DNA from: Actinomadura graeca
GTDB lineage: Bacteria > Actinomycetota > Actinomycetes > Streptosporangiales > Streptosporangiaceae
Assembly: GCF_019175365.1 (NCBI RefSeq)
Contig: NZ_CP059572.1
Coordinates: 8,432,001 to 8,496,000 of the forward strand
Direction of reading: 5' to 3'
DNA length: 64,000 bases
The notes under the pieces are model-generated. The model was not told the DNA's origin. It searched no databases and worked only from the letters and a program-made list of their open reading frames with translations. Positions 37,416 through 45,375 of this stretch are shown piece after piece; the first letter of the stretch is position 1; every line of letters starts with the position of its first letter. A program made the position numbers and the translations under genes.

Positions 37416-37832
37416 ATGACGAATAATGCGCTGCCGGACCCGGTCAAGGACGCCGCTTTGAAAGTGCTGGATCTGGACGGCAAGCTGGAGGCCTTCCAGC
37501 GGCTGCACGCGGCCGGGCAAAAATGCGAGCGGCTGCAGCAGGAACTGCAGGACACCCAGCGGGAGTACGGTGCCGCCTACACCGACGCCCTCAAACGCGG
37601 GTGGCTGGCCGAGCAGTTGCGGGAACTGGGCCGCAGGGAACCGGTTCGCCGCCCCCGGGGCCGCCCGCGCGGCAAGCCCGCCAAGCCGGCCGATGAGGGC
37701 GCCGCGCGGCCGGTGGGCGCACCCGCTGCCGCCTCGGCGCCGCATCCCCGGCCGGGGCGCGCAGCGGCGGCACCGCCCGCTGCCTCGGCGCCCGCCGGTG
37801 TCAGCGCAGTCCGGGACAATCCGGCCCGGTGA
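37416..37832 (+). CDS. Coiled-coil protein with RGRP motif
   Basis: 138 aa from ATG. Helical heptads (LEAFQRLHAAGQKCERLQQE) are followed by RRPRGRPRGKPAKP, an AT-hook-like RGRP core, and a low-complexity Ala/Pro tail. Divergent to mobC with a palindromic operator between. A role as DNA-binding accessory or nucleoid-like protein at the transfer origin is plausible but not shown. Confidence 0.65.
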   Translation: MTNNALPDPVKDAALKVLDLDGKLEAFQRLHAAGQKCERLQQELQDTQREYGAAYTDALKRGWLAEQLRELGRREPVRRPRGRPRGKPAKPADEGAARPVGAPAAASAPHPRPGRAAAAPPAASAPAGVSAVRDNPAR

Positions 37833-37978
37833 GCCGGGCCGGTCACGCCACACACAGTAAGCGGCGGGATCGGCCTGGTGGATCGCGGCCGGGAAAGCGT
37901 CGAAGCCGCTGGCTCCGGGGTTGTGCGCGGGACCGTCGGGTGGCGCCTGGCCTCGGCCGTGCTGCGCACTGGCAGGGG

Positions 37979-38938
37979 TCACTGGCGGCGCTGGTGGTGG
38001 CCGGGTTCGGCGGCGTCGGGTCTGTGGCGGGCCTTGTCGGCGGGCTGAGGGGCGGGCTGGGCGCGGGGTGCGTCGGCGGCGGGCGGAGTGGGTGAGGGAG
38101 CCGAGCCGGTGGTCGACCGGCTGCGCCCGGCCTGCTCGCGTCGTTGCTGCTGGAGCAGCCGCTCGCGGATCTGCTGGTTGCCGGCCAGCAGCCGCGCGTC
38201 CCGGTGCTGGGTGAGCCGCAGCCGTTCCTGCATGTCGGTGTGCAGGTCGGCGGCGGCGGCAGGGGCGGCCTGGACCATGAGCAGGGTGTTGGACCGGACT
38301 CCGGCCGGTGGGCGCAGCATCCGGTAGGTCAGCAACCCGTAAGGGTCTGCTCCGCTGGCGTGTTGCTCTGCGGTGTCGAAGGGGACCTGGCGGACGCTCT
38401 GGCCGGTGGCGCTCAGCGCGGTGACATACACATCCTGGTCGCTGGCCAGCGGATCGTGAGAGCGCGGGGGATGGGGGCCTGCCACCGTGGCCATCGTCTC
38501 GCGCAAACCTTGATAGAGCTGGTCGTGCTGACGCAGCGCGGGAAGGTCCTTGATCAGAAAGTCGCGGGTATAGGCCAGATTCCACACATGACCGGGCGCA
38601 GGCTGCAATCGCTGGATGGCCCGCTGGCGCAGGTGCCGGTCGTCGGGCCCCGCAGCGACCAGGTGAGCGGTGGCGAATTGGTCGAAGCCCTCGGGCACGG
38701 GATGAAATCGGTAGAGCAATGCGCAGCCGTCTTTGAGGCCGACCCGGTGGGTACCGGCCAGCTCATCGTCGAGCAGAGCCGGAAGTGGCATGCCCTGGAT
38801 CCGCCCGTGAGCGAGTTTGGTGATGACGCCCGCCGCATCTCGCTTTGCCTCATCGGGCAGGCGTCTGAAGTCCTCGATCGTGCGACCTGAATACGCCAGG
38901 ACGAAGAACTGATTCTGAGACAACCGGGGAGTAGTCAT
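37979..38938 (-). CDS. Protein with RelE/ParE-like N-terminus (paralogue 1)
   Basis: 319 aa. The N-terminal about 95 residues read FFVLAYSGRTIEDFRRLPDE, then KLAHGRIQGMPLPALLDDEL and GTHRVGLKDGCALLYRFHPV, the strand-helix pattern of RelE/ParE-type ribonuclease or gyrase toxins. The middle domain is shared with the neighbour (DPYGLLTYRMLRPP), and a Gln/Arg coiled coil and Pro/Ala tail follow. No adjacent antitoxin-like gene is evident. Function inferred only from fold impression. Confidence 0.65.
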   Translation of the reverse strand: MTTPRLSQNQFFVLAYSGRTIEDFRRLPDEAKRDAAGVITKLAHGRIQGMPLPALLDDELAGTHRVGLKDGCALLYRFHPVPEGFDQFATAHLVAAGPDDRHLRQRAIQRLQPAPGHVWNLAYTRDFLIKDLPALRQHDQLYQGLRETMATVAGPHPPRSHDPLASDQDVYVTALSATGQSVRQVPFDTAEQHASGADPYGLLTYRMLRPPAGVRSNTLLMVQAAPAAAADLHTDMQERLRLTQHRDARLLAGNQQIRERLLQQQRREQAGRSRSTTGSAPSPTPPAADAPRAQPAPQPADKARHRPDAAEPGHHQRRQ

Positions 38939-39084
38939 GAAATCAGCCTACGACCGCGATCAGACATCGATGGCGTGAGACATTGGAGACGGCAATCGCG
39001 AGCGCGTCACAACGCAGGGTGCGGCCCGAGGCGGCGTGCGTGCATGCGCCTTTGCCGCGGCGCCGGGTGGAGGCAGAGCGGCGT

Positions 39085-40050
39085 TTACCGCCGGTGCCGG
39101 GATTGGTGAGGTGAGGGTTCGGGGTCGCCGGGGCGGGGGCGCGGCGCGGCCGGGGTGGGTGATTGGCTCACAGGCCGCGGCGGGGTCCCGGAGGTGGAAA
39201 TACGGCGGGCTGCCTCAGCGCGCGAGCGGGCGGCACGTTCAGCCTGCTGTGCCTGCGGGGCGGGGGTGTGCCCGCGGATCCTGGCCGCGGCGTCGATGTA
39301 GGTTTCAGCGGATCTGAGGGGGCCCGCCGCGTGGATGTTGAGAGTCTGGAAACTCTCGCCGTCGGGGGGCCGCAGCATGCTGTAGATGAGCGCGAAGCGG
39401 GCAGGGTTGCCTTCGGCCAGGTGCGCCGGGGTGTCGAACGGCATCCGCAGCAGCCCACGCAAATCGACCCGGTCGTGGCTGAGGGGGGTTCCGGCGCCCG
39501 GGCTGAAGCCGGGGACGGCCGGGCCCGTCAGCGGCTCGCCGTCGGCGAGGCTGACATCCGGGCCCTGGAACACCCCTGTGCCGTCGGTGCGCAGCGCGTT
39601 GATGGCCGCCCAGGCAAGGTGGTAGCCCTCGCCGATCGACTCCAGCCGCCGCAGGTCGTGGCTCACGCCGGGCGTGAACGCCAGCGCCGAACGGTGATGG
39701 TGCGGCCTGATCCGCAGGAGGGTCCGCTGCTGAAGGGCGGCGAGCTCGCGCTCATCGGCGACCGGCGCCACGGCCAGGATGTTGAAGACGCCGGGGCGGC
39801 GGGGAACGTTGTGCACCGCGTAGGTCACGCCGCACAGACCTGTGGCGTCGCCCGCCGTGCCGCGGCCGGTGCGCACGAACGCCTCGCGCAGGCCGTCGGC
39901 TGCGGCGGGGCGGCCGGGGACGTGGCCGTGATCGGCGGCGGCGGCGAAGTTCCGCAGCACGGCACTTCGTGCCGAGGGGGCGAGGTTGCGGAGATCCGCG
40001 GCGGTCGCCGGGTTGAAAACAATCCGGAAGGGAGGATTAGGGGTAGCCAT
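39085..40050 (-). CDS. Protein with RelE/ParE-like N-terminus (paralogue 2)
   Basis: 321 aa with the same layout as the downstream gene: N-terminal FRIVFNPATAADLRNLAPSA, then VTYAVHNVPRRPGVFNILAV; middle block RFALIYSMLRPPDGESFQTL matching the paralogue's YGLLTYRMLRPP; and an Ala/Gln coiled coil with a Pro-rich tail. A tandem duplication that diverged strongly. Likely co-transcribed with the 190-aa gene 28 nt upstream. Confidence 0.65.
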   Translation of the reverse strand: MATPNPPFRIVFNPATAADLRNLAPSARSAVLRNFAAAADHGHVPGRPAAADGLREAFVRTGRGTAGDATGLCGVTYAVHNVPRRPGVFNILAVAPVADERELAALQQRTLLRIRPHHHRSALAFTPGVSHDLRRLESIGEGYHLAWAAINALRTDGTGVFQGPDVSLADGEPLTGPAVPGFSPGAGTPLSHDRVDLRGLLRMPFDTPAHLAEGNPARFALIYSMLRPPDGESFQTLNIHAAGPLRSAETYIDAAARIRGHTPAPQAQQAERAARSRAEAARRISTSGTPPRPVSQSPTPAAPRPRPGDPEPSPHQSRHRR

Positions 40051-40077
40051 ATCAACGCCTGGTGGTGGTCATTGAGT

Positions 40078-40650
40078 TCATCTCTCCCATGGAGGGACTG
40101 CGGTCAACGCCGGGCCCGCGGTGTCCTGGCCCTTCTGCCGGGTGGTCTCCTCGTCGGGGTCGACGCCCAGGTCGGCGTACAGCGCGGCCAGCTGGGCGGC
40201 GCGGAACTCATCGGGGTCGTCGCCCAGCCCCAGGCGCCGGGCGGTGACCTGTGCCGCCTGAGCGCGGTCGATGTCGCGGTACACCTCGGCGAACAACGCG
40301 ACCGAGATCACCACACCGCGCTGGTCCCGCCACCCGATCACCACCGGATCGCCCGCGGCATCCGACCGGGACACCCGCTCCAAAATCGGCGCGAGGAAGG
40401 CTGCCGCGCCCGCGGTGCTCCCGGCGTGCACGACCGGCAGGCCCGCCACATCCAACGGCCGGCCCCGCACACCTTCGACGGCCGGGAGGATGAGCTCCAG
40501 CACGGCAAGGGTGAGAAAGACCCCCTGTGGACGGCCACGGCCCAGTGCCACCGGGACGGCCTCGGCGCCGCAGCTCACCACGTCGTCCAACGCAGCGAAA
40601 ACAGTGTTCCCCGGCTGATCCGCCGGGCCGATCTCAAGAAAGGTGTTCAT
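40078..40650 (-). CDS. Uncharacterised 190-aa protein
   Basis: Starts MNTFLEIGPADQPGNTVFAA. It has alternating strand/helix segments (VVIGWRDQRGVVISVALFAE, VYRDIDRAQAAQVTARRLGL) and an acidic C-terminal third. It precedes the RelE-like paralogue by 28 nt on the same strand, so it could be a partner. The frame continues open upstream, but that part is not protein-like. No family recognised. Confidence 0.6.
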   Translation of the reverse strand: MNTFLEIGPADQPGNTVFAALDDVVSCGAEAVPVALGRGRPQGVFLTLAVLELILPAVEGVRGRPLDVAGLPVVHAGSTAGAAAFLAPILERVSRSDAAGDPVVIGWRDQRGVVISVALFAEVYRDIDRAQAAQVTARRLGLGDDPDEFRAAQLAALYADLGVDPDEETTRQKGQDTAGPALTAVPPWER

Positions 40651-40755
40651 GAGATCGACTGTAGCCAGGGCGTGTGACGTCGGCGCGGTCCAGTACGCCG
40701 GTCTAGTGCTGGTCGCGCCCGCCGGCCGGACGGTGTCCTGTGGTCTGGCCCTCAG

Positions 40756-40805
40756 GCGGCAGGACCAGGGACCCGCCTGCCGCAGCGGGGCCCTGGTCCT
40801 GCCGC
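40756..40805 (-). terminator. 15-bp hairpin terminator
   Basis: Stem GCGGCAGGACCAGGG / CCCTGGTCCTGCCGC, perfect over 15 bp, with a second small stem in the loop. It starts 7 nt beyond the stop of the 58-aa gene (40812). Confidence 0.75.
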
Positions 40806-40811
40806 GGACTG

Positions 40812-40988
40812 CTACCGGATGCGCAGCTCCTGCGGGTGCTCGGCGATCGCGTCCTGGAGGTCGAGGTGGGCGTCGAGTTCCTCGGCGGACAGGGCCAGCT
40901 CGCGGCCCGGCTGGCAGGTCGGTGCTGGATCGGTGAGGCTGGCCTGGATGTCGGCGGGGCTGGGCAGCCACTCGGGGGTCAGGTTCAT
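40812..40988 (-). CDS. Small acidic 58-aa protein
   Basis: ATG with GGAAGG upstream. The product begins MNLTPEWLPSPADIQASLTD and ends AIAEHPQELRIR, with a helical LSAEELDAHLDLQD segment. It is flanked by its own upstream hairpin (41060-41143) and terminator, the standard layout of this gene array. No family recognised. Confidence 0.65.
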   Translation of the reverse strand: MNLTPEWLPSPADIQASLTDPAPTCQPGRELALSAEELDAHLDLQDAIAEHPQELRIR

Positions 40989-41059
40989 CGTGATCCTTCC
41001 GTTGGTGTCGCGCAGCGTGCTTGCCGGTGGTGCTGCGGTGCCGCCCCGCCAGCAGGCAC

Positions 41060-41143
41060 GGCCGGGTCACGCGCCTTCCACCCCGGCCCCCGGTGAGCTG
41101 ACCGTGGGCACGGCCCTGGCCGCAGGGGGCGCGTGACCCGGCC
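41060..41143 (-). promoter_or_regulatory. Leader hairpin of the 58-aa gene
   Basis: Perfect 16-bp arms GGCCGGGTCACGCGCC (41060-41075) and its complement at 41128-41143, around a 52-nt GC-rich loop, 71 nt before the start codon. Confidence 0.65.
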
Positions 41144-41435
41144 GGGTCTGCTTTTCTGCGAGCACCGCAGGACCGGCGGCACGCACCCCGGGCGCCCCCG
41201 GCGATCAGGACCGCCCCGCTTCGGCCCGGCGCGGCAGCACCTGCCGTGGCTGGTGAGGGCTGGCGGCGGCCGCTGAGGTACTGCTCGGGCCCATCCCGGC
41301 GGAGTGTCGCGGTGCCGCCGATGCGGTGTCCGCCCGACGGCATCGAAGGCCCTGCCGCGCATCGGGCGGTGGGCTCCAGCGGGGAGCCGAGGGTCTCGAT
41401 CGTGCGCATGTGACCGGCCCGTGGTTGCCCTGCCG
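41144..41435. other. No confident gene
   Basis: A minus-strand frame from ATG 41409 has high GC3 for about 70 codons (starts MRTIETLGSPLEPTARCAAG). It then runs without a stop through the hairpin and neighbouring genes, lacks a ribosome-binding site and shows no domain. It is left uncalled. Confidence 0.3.
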
Positions 41436-41482
41436 CCGCCGGTTCCTGGTCCTGGCCGACGGCCAGGACCAGGAACCGGCGG
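41436..41482 (-). terminator. 22-bp perfect stem terminator
   Basis: Arms 41436-41457 and 41461-41482 are perfectly complementary over 22 bp (core GGTTCCTGGTCCTGGCC) with a GAC loop. It begins 7 nt past the stop of the 119-aa gene at 41490. Confidence 0.8.
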
Positions 41483-41489
41483 GTTGCCG

Positions 41490-41849
41490 CTAGCGGTAGT
41501 CCAGGCCGCAGTCGCGGCAGACCAGCAGGCCCTCACCCAGCTGCTGGATGCCCGATGCGGTGCACTGCTCGGGGAGCATCGGGTATCCGGTCAGCGCCAG
41601 ACGGCCGGGGCTCAGAGCCCCGCAGTCTCCGCGTGTCCCGGCCAGAGCCGGGTCACCATGCCACTGGACCAGACGTGGATTCCACCTCAGGCCGGCACCG
41701 GCGGGGTCGGCGGGCAGCAGCAGAGCAGCGGGCTGCACCCATGTCAGCTGCCGCCGGAACTCGGCGGCGCGGGCACGGACCGACTCGCGGTATCGGCTCA
41801 CGATGAGGTTGTGGGGCACGGGGACGGGGTCGAGGTTGAAGGAATGCAT
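41490..41849 (-). CDS. 119-aa protein ending in a CxxC knuckle
   Basis: ATG with GGAGG six bases upstream. N-terminus MHSFNLDPVPVPHNLIVSRY, then a helical REFRR-type region. C-terminus QQLGEGLLVCRDCGLDYR with one CxxC, plus CGALSPG and MLPEQC cysteines that could complete a zinc site. No family recognised. Confidence 0.65.
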   Translation of the reverse strand: MHSFNLDPVPVPHNLIVSRYRESVRARAAEFRRQLTWVQPAALLLPADPAGAGLRWNPRLVQWHGDPALAGTRGDCGALSPGRLALTGYPMLPEQCTASGIQQLGEGLLVCRDCGLDYR

Positions 41850-41907
41850 CAGCGCCTCCGGTGGGTCGCGGGCTTCATCGGTGAGCCCTCCAGGGCGCGC
41901 CGGGGCG

Positions 41908-41944
41908 GGGGATGTCAATCGGCGCCTTTCCGATTGACACCCCC
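41908..41944 (-). promoter_or_regulatory. Leader hairpin of the 119-aa gene
   Basis: TGTCAATCGG (41913-41922) pairs with CCGATTGACA (41930-41939), extended outward by G/C pairs across one mismatch. It lies 58 nt before the start and is followed on the plus strand by GGCGTGCTGCCCT (41950-41962), which recurs at 49121-49133. Confidence 0.65.
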
Positions 41945-42756
41945 GCACTGGCGTGCTGCCCTAGGGCGCCGATGAAGCCCGGGGCCGCTACCGGAGGCAC
42001 CGGCTGCGGCCCGAAACCCGCCCATGCGCGGCACGACTGTGTGGCGGCGATGCGGGGCGCGATGGTGATGTCAGCGCGCCGGTCGGCCGCGGCCACCGGA
42101 CTCCGAGCCAGGTGAAAGACCGGACCTGCGCCTCGCGTTGTGCCGCAGCCTTGCTCGTGCCGACGGCCGCGATACTCGCCCACTCGACCAGGGGTGCCTC
42201 ACCTCAGGGGGACACGCTGTGGGTGCCCGCCCGCGAGATGACCGCCATGGCGGCCGCAACGTCCCCGCCGGGGGAGCACAACGATCGGGTGGGCTGGCAC
42301 CGGCCCGGTATTCCCGGCCCGGGGCGGCGACTCGCGGCCCGGCCCTGAGGCGATCGGATGCGGACGCGCCGGGCGGCGGGCTGGCGATCACGGTTGGCCG
42401 GGTCCGGGTAGGCAGCGGCGGCGCGGGTCTCAGGCGCTGTCCAGGCCGCACCCCAGGGCAGACCAGGAGCGTGTCGAGGATTTAGAACCTGACCGGTGGT
42501 GCGGCATTCTTCGGGCCATTGTGAGTACCGATCAGCTGTGAGTACCCGGTCGGCGTCAGCCTGTCCGCAAAGTCGGCGCCGCCGTCGTGGTGGCCGACCG
42601 GCCGCCGATCCCATGACAACCGCATTTTCCCCCGGGGGGGCACAGGACCGGCTCTCGCCTGCCGCGGCTGGCGAAGCAGCAGCCTGGCCCGCCAAGCCGC
42701 GCGGACATGCCGGGCCCCGGCGTCGGGCCGTGCCGAGGGTGCGGCGGCCCCACATC
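41945..42756. other. About 800 bp without a confident gene
   Basis: Best candidates: a plus-strand frame 42112-42348 (GTG, 78 codons, GDTLWVPAREMTAMAAATSP) and a minus-strand frame about 41875-42183. Neither has a ribosome-binding site or recognised domain. The stretch 42480-42560 is less GC-rich than its surroundings. Confidence 0.3.
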
Positions 42757-42786
42757 GCCAGCGGCGGCGCGGTCACCGCCGCTGGC
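42757..42786 (-). terminator. Hairpin terminator after the tandem-OB gene
   Basis: Perfect 11-bp stem GCCAGCGGCGG / CCGCCGCTGGC with an 8-nt loop, 12 nt beyond the stop at 42799. Confidence 0.75.
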
Positions 42787-42798
42787 CCCGGATCTGCG

Positions 42799-43575
42799 CT
42801 ACAGCAGACCGGCGAGCGTCTGGGCCTCCCTGGCGGCGTCGGCGTCGTGAGCGTCGCCGCCGGGGGAGTCTTCGCCCTCATCCGCAGGGTCACCGGCTGC
42901 GGGGCGGACGGCGACGAGATTGAACAGCGGCGGGTCGACGCTGTACTCGCCGTCGTCCCGGCTCGGGCTGCCCGCACGCAGCCTGCCCGGGATCAAGGAC
43001 GTGCAGGCCACCGTCACCAGATCATCCTGGTGCAGCCGGCGGCGCAGCCAGAGCGCGCGGTCCTCGTCGTAGACGCGAGCGTGAAACAGCTGCGAGCAGG
43101 TCGCGCTGTCGCGGCCATGCCCGCTGCGCTGATTGACCATCAGCTCCAGGTGGCCGAACCGGCCGAACCGGTCGCTGCCCAGCCCGGGATCGCTGCCGAG
43201 CCTGCCGGTGATCTCGACGCGGAACATCTCGGTGATCGCCGCGGCAGCCGGTTCGAGGTAGTCGACCACGAATCCTTCCCGGCCTGCCCGCCACGTCGCC
43301 TCGTCGGGCTTGCGCCAGGGCAGCGCCGGCCGCAGCTGCTTGCACCACACCTGGATCGGGTCACCGTCGCGGTACAGGCGCAGCTCATCGATCCACCGCT
43401 GCGCGTCGGTCCAGATTTTCAGCCGCAACGTCACCGACCTCATGCCGTGACCGGTCTCGATGTCCTGCGTGACCTCGATCCGCGCGCTGGCCCGTTGCAA
43501 GCTCGTCTCGTCGCCCATGACCTGGGGCGTGCCCTGGACACGGCCGGTGATCTCGGCGAAGAACTCGTGCTGCAT
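42799..43575 (-). CDS. Tandem OB-fold SSB-like protein
   Basis: 258 aa from ATG 43575 (AGGAGG six bases upstream; GTG 43581 possible). Two related halves: residues about 5-85 with FFAEITGRVQGTPQ, RSVTLRLKIWTDAQRWIDEL and GDPIQVWCKQLRP, and about 113-200 with FRVEITGRLGSDPG, LFHARVYDEDRALWLRRRL and DDLVTVACTSLIPG. Each follows the SSB pattern (start strand with GR-x-x-x-P, W-type strand, G/D-D-x-V-x-V strand). The acidic tail (DPADEGEDSPGGDAHDADAA) also recalls SSB. It lies directly downstream of ssb on the same strand. Probable ssDNA-binding or SSB-modulating protein. Confidence 0.6.
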   Translation of the reverse strand: MQHEFFAEITGRVQGTPQVMGDETSLQRASARIEVTQDIETGHGMRSVTLRLKIWTDAQRWIDELRLYRDGDPIQVWCKQLRPALPWRKPDEATWRAGREGFVVDYLEPAAAAITEMFRVEITGRLGSDPGLGSDRFGRFGHLELMVNQRSGHGRDSATCSQLFHARVYDEDRALWLRRRLHQDDLVTVACTSLIPGRLRAGSPSRDDGEYSVDPPLFNLVAVRPAAGDPADEGEDSPGGDAHDADAAREAQTLAGLL

Positions 43576-43605
43576 CCTCACCCTCCTGTCCTCGGGCCGG
43601 AAGGT

Positions 43606-43627
43606 CGGCCGCCCTGGCTGGCGGCCG
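43606..43627 (-). promoter_or_regulatory. Short hairpin upstream of the tandem-OB gene
   Basis: CGGCCGCC / GGCGGCCG 8-bp stem, 30 nt before ATG 43575, in the position taken by leader hairpins of other genes here. Confidence 0.4.
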
Positions 43628-43676
43628 GAGAATCATCACCGTCCCGGCGGGCCGCCTGCAGCCGCGCCCGGGCAGT

Positions 43677-43765
43677 CCCGTCCACCGTCCACCCTGGGCG
43701 GCGATGATGTTGTCGACGCAGGAGAGAACATCATCGCCGCCCGGGTCAGGTGGACGGTGGACGGG
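43677..43765. promoter_or_regulatory. Two-storey hairpin between ssb and tandem-OB genes
   Basis: Outer 17-bp arms at 43677-43693 and 43749-43765 (CCCGTCCACCGTCCACC and its complement) enclose inner 16-bp arms at 43696-43711 and 43727-43742 (GGGCGGCGATGATGTT and complement). A CT bulge on one side and GGGTCA on the other separate the two. All arms pair perfectly. Confidence 0.8.
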
Positions 43766-43949
43766 ACGGGCAGGGTGCGGCACGATCGGCGTGCCCCGGG
43801 AGGGTGCTCTCCGGGTGCAGATGATCGACTCTGCCTCGGGGCGGACGGGTCAGTGGCGCAGTACCACCGCGTGCCGCTTCCCTTGCCCACCCGGCACCAG
43901 AGCGGGCCGGGCCGGGCGCATGGCACCCGGCCCGGCCAGGCGGCGCCGG

Positions 43950-44474
43950 TTAGTACGGCGGGTCGTCGGAGAATCCGCCGCCGGAGGCCCAGGGGTCGTC
44001 GGCGGAGGCGCCGCCGCTGCCCTGCTGGCCGCCGCCGAAACCGTCGCCCTGCTGGCTGCTCTGGCCACCGCCGCCGTTGCCGAAGCCGGCGCCCTGCTGG
44101 GCGCCTGTCCGCTGCACCTTGGTGACGCGGGCGGTGGCGTTGCGCAGCGACGGGCCCACCTCGTCGGCGTCGAGCTCATAGACGGTGCGCTTGTCACCCT
44201 CGCGGGTCTCATACGAGCGCTGCTTGAGCCGTCCCTGCACGATCACCCGCATCCCCTTCTGCAGGGACTCGGCGGCGTTCTCGGCGGCCTGCCGCCAGAT
44301 GGTGCAGGTCAAAAACAGCGCATCACCGTCTTTCCACTCGCCCGACTGGCGGTCGAAGAACCGCGGTGTCGAGGCCACCCGGAACGAGGCGACCGCCTGG
44401 CCGTTGGGGGTGAAGCGCAGATTCGGATCCTCCACGAGGTTCCCGATCAAGGTGATCGTGGTGTCCCCAGCCAT
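43950..44474 (-). CDS. ssb: Single-stranded DNA-binding protein
   Basis: 174 aa. OB fold with [58 protein letters not shown] and [15 protein letters not shown], then a Gly/Gln-rich linker and the acidic tip [10 protein letters not shown]. The tip ends in Tyr instead of the usual Phe. An element-borne SSB would coat the entering strand during conjugation. Ribosome-binding AGGAG lies upstream of ATG 44474. Confidence 0.93.
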   Translation of the reverse strand: MAGDTTITLIGNLVEDPNLRFTPNGQAVASFRVASTPRFFDRQSGEWKDGDALFLTCTIWRQAAENAAESLQKGMRVIVQGRLKQRSYETREGDKRTVYELDADEVGPSLRNATARVTKVQRTGAQQGAGFGNGGGGQSSQQGDGFGGGQQGSGGASADDPWASGGGFSDDPPY

Positions 44475-44503
44475 GAGCTGCTCCTCTCGCATCCCGCGCA
44501 TGT

Positions 44504-44536
44504 GCCGTCCAGCCGGACCAACCGGTCCAGGACGGC
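44504..44536 (-). promoter_or_regulatory. Leader hairpin of ssb
   Basis: GCCGTCC...GGACC and GGTCC...GGACGGC pair with a small asymmetry, 30 nt before the ssb start. Confidence 0.5.
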
Positions 44537-44620
44537 TCGGACCCCCGGGTGGGGCCGGCGCGCGTTCCGACGCGGCTGCCACAAGCGGGTCCGGGTGGGG
44601 CATGGGACTTCCAGGCAAGG

Positions 44621-44660
44621 CCCTTCATGGTCTTTTCGCCTGCGAAAAGACCATGAAGGG
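44621..44660. terminator. 19-bp perfect stem with 2-nt loop
   Basis: CCCTTCATGGTCTTTTCGC (44621-44639) and its exact complement (44642-44660). Much less GC-rich than the other hairpins. A bidirectional terminator or cruciform. Confidence 0.65.
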
Positions 44661-45375
44661 ACGTCACCGATCGGCGCCCCTCAACCCCACCGGCGAACCT
44701 GCGCCACCGGTCCCATACCCCGCCCGGAACTGCTGAGCTCCAAGCGTCGGCTCAGCGCTGGCCCGCCCGGGCGGCGTGAGCAACAACGTCGGCCTGGACG
44801 CGCCCCAGCACCCGCGCCTGCCGACCGTCCCCGCCATCCTCACCGTCGAAAGCCAGACCCTCTACCACCTGATCGCCACCCCGTGATCGTCAAGGCCCAC
44901 CCCGGCACCAAACTGAAGGTCGCCGTGCAACCCCCGCCACTGCCCCGCCCGAGAGCCGCATTACACCCCAACTCCATGCACCAACTGACCCTGGCAGTGC
45001 CAGGCCTCGCCCCTTCCCCGGCCATGGAGAAACGGCTGGAGGTAGGCAACCATGCTGCGGGCATGGATTCGCACGACCAGAACACCGGCGCATTGTCCCT
45101 GACCGTAGTTCCTTCGACATTGGGCCTCGACTGGATGCACGAGAAGTCGGGCTTCCCATCCGATCTTCCCTGACGCCCTTGCCAACGCTTCCGGGTGTTC
45201 GTCAGCATCCCTCAGAACCTGGTGCTAGCGGTCGATGTGAGAGTGAATACGGTCTAGTTCAGCTCACCCGGTAGGCCGAGACCGGCGCCCGGTGACCCGT
45301 TGTCCTGCGCGCGGGGATGGCGCGGCCCTACGGTCGGGTACATGCGGGTCTTGACAGCGCGGCGGGCGGCAGCCG
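44661..45375. other. About 715 bp without a confident gene
   Basis: Short plus-strand frames (GTG about 44777, 36 codons, SNNVGLDAPQHPRLPTVPAI; GTG 44883-45173, 96 codons) show no ribosome-binding site or domain and may be gene remnants. It includes the upstream region of the pentapeptide gene at 45376. Confidence 0.3.

Noticed and set aside
39163..40677. 504-codon plus-strand frame
   Set aside because: Antisense to two coherent minus-strand genes; composition is typical of an out-of-frame reading in GC-rich DNA.
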